From positions 1-5,912 of the forward strand of contig JAGBSU010000003.1 of NCBI GenBank assembly GCA_017631705.1: a stretch of 5,912 nt of DNA. The letters are read 5' to 3'. Source of the stretch: Clostridia bacterium (GTDB taxonomy: Bacteria > Bacillota > Clostridia > Oscillospirales > Acutalibacteraceae). A program made the position numbers and the translations under genes. Below, one piece after another: positions 5,082 to 5,912 of the stretch. Every line of letters starts with the position of its first letter. Within the stretch, counting starts at the first letter, position 1. Under the pieces are notes generated by a model. The model made no database searches. It was not told the origin of the DNA and saw only the letters and a list, made by a program, of their open reading frames with translations.

Positions 5082-5912
5082 ATGGAAACAATCAAAGATG
5101 CTTGGTCGGGAATTTTAGAATATCTTCATAATTCTCCCGATATCAGTGATGTGGCATATAATACTTGGATTACCTGCATTGAACCCAGCACCATCGAAAA
5201 TAATACCGTTATTTTGTCAGTCAATACTACTTTTCAACGCAGTATCATTGAAAGCCAATACGCCGAAAAAATAAAAAATGCTTTTCGTGAAGTTTTGGGT
5301 ATTTCTTTCGATTTAAAAATTATATCAAAAGAAACCGAAACACCAAAACAAATACTTACCGAACAACCTTCGCAAGAGTTTCCTTCGGCAGAAAATATGT
5401 TGGGTAAACATTCTTCTGATTATGAATATTCGTTTGAAAATTTTGTGGTCGGTCCTTCTAATAAATTTGCCCACGCTGCCTCCCAAGCGGTAGCCAATAA
5501 ACCTGCCAGCGATTATAACCCTTTGTTTATATATGGTGGTTCAGGACTTGGAAAAACCCACTTACTTTTTGCTATTTGCAATGAAATTCGCAAACGAGAT
5601 CCCAATACTAAAATTTTGTTTACCAAAGGCGAATTTATGACAAACGAATTGATTGAAGCAATTCGTTCCCAATCCACTAAAAAATTCCGTGAAAAATATC
5701 GTCAGGTCGACGTTTTGTTAATTGACGATATTCAATTCATTTCCGGAAAACAGAGTACACAAGAAGAATTTTTTCATACGTTTGACGAACTACATCAAGC
5801 CAACAAACAAATTGTTTTAACTTCAGACCGTCCTCCGCGTGAAATTGCCACGCTGGAAGAACGCCTGCGCACTCGTTTTGAAATGGGATTAATGGCAGAT
5901 ATTCAACCACCC
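5082..5912 (+). CDS. dnaA: Chromosomal replication initiator protein DnaA, N-terminal part
   Basis: The first 277 codons are present; the right edge cuts the gene within the ATPase domain (family length about 440-460). DnaA is the AAA+ ATPase that binds DnaA boxes at the origin and opens the duplex. Domain I (about residues 1-85) contains the conserved NTW (27-29) and EPSTIENNTVILSV region. A short variable linker (about 86-115) forms domain II. Domain III begins at YSFENFVVGPSNKFAHAA (116-133). It shows Walker A GGSGLGKT at 152-159, Walker B LLIDDIQ at 212-218, sensor I in IVLTSDRPP (244-252), and the arginine-finger box RLRTRF at 261-266. The DNA-binding domain IV is off the window. The start is set by AAGGAG at 5066-5071, 10 bases before the ATG and a little farther than usual. 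Codon choice is clearly more AT-rich than in rsmA. The identity is secure. Confidence 0.98.
   Translation, partial: METIKDAWSGILEYLHNSPDISDVAYNTWITCIEPSTIENNTVILSVNTTFQRSIIESQYAEKIKNAFREVLGISFDLKIISKETETPKQILTEQPSQEFPSAENMLGKHSSDYEYSFENFVVGPSNKFAHAASQAVANKPASDYNPLFIYGGSGLGKTHLLFAICNEIRKRDPNTKILFTKGEFMTNELIEAIRSQSTKKFREKYRQVDVLLIDDIQFISGKQSTQEEFFHTFDELHQANKQIVLTSDRPPREIATLEERLRTRFEMGLMADIQPP

Noticed and set aside
1..5912. Mobile elements, CRISPR arrays, tRNA or rRNA genes, defence or biosynthetic systems
   Set aside because: I saw no transposase-like frame, terminal repeats, regularly spaced repeats or RNA gene signatures. Every coding stretch is explained by a conserved housekeeping gene.

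Overview
The window looks like the chromosomal dnaA neighbourhood of an anaerobic Firmicute, most likely a member of the Clostridia. The reasons are the block dnaA / rpmH-rnpA-yidD-yidC-jag / mnmG, strong AAGGAGG-type ribosome binding sites, a YidC without an N-terminal signal peptide or lipobox, and a Jag (KhpB) protein encoded directly after YidC. The species cannot be named from this sequence alone.

Layout, left to right. Positions 1-724 hold the first 241 codons of mnmG on the minus strand, running off the left edge. Positions 725-1005 are a divergent intergenic region with a promoter for each flanking gene and several DnaA-box-like TTTCCACA motifs, two of them in an inverted pair. rsmA (ksgA) follows on the plus strand at 1006-1884. 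It converges on jag, and the two share a compact hairpin terminator. A minus-strand series then runs from right to left: rpmH (4637-4771), rnpA (4216-4551), yidD (3968-4219), yidC (2811-3971) and jag (1904-2767). rnpA/yidD and yidD/yidC each overlap by 4 bases (ATGA). The region 4772-5081 is extremely AT-rich and carries the divergent rpmH and dnaA promoters. dnaA starts at 5082 and leaves the window after 277 codons.

How the genes work together. rpmH (ribosomal protein L34), rnpA (RNase P protein), yidD, yidC (membrane insertase) and jag (RNA-binding KH/R3H protein) form the classic ribosome/RNA-processing/membrane-insertion cluster beside dnaA. RsmA (16S rRNA dimethyladenosine methyltransferase) and MnmG (tRNA wobble-uridine modification) add rRNA and tRNA modification. 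DnaA initiates replication.

Departures from the textbook order: mnmE, which usually lies between jag and mnmG, is absent here and a reversed rsmA occupies its place. The dnaA upstream region shows no recognisable DnaA box, while the mnmG-rsmA gap has several. A hairpin terminator separates rpmH from rnpA, and I see no convincing separate rnpA promoter. All genes belong to known families and none appears broken. I found no mobile element, CRISPR array, tRNA or rRNA gene, and no evidence for an undescribed multi-gene system. The open question worth testing is where the origin lies and what the TTTCCACA cluster does.
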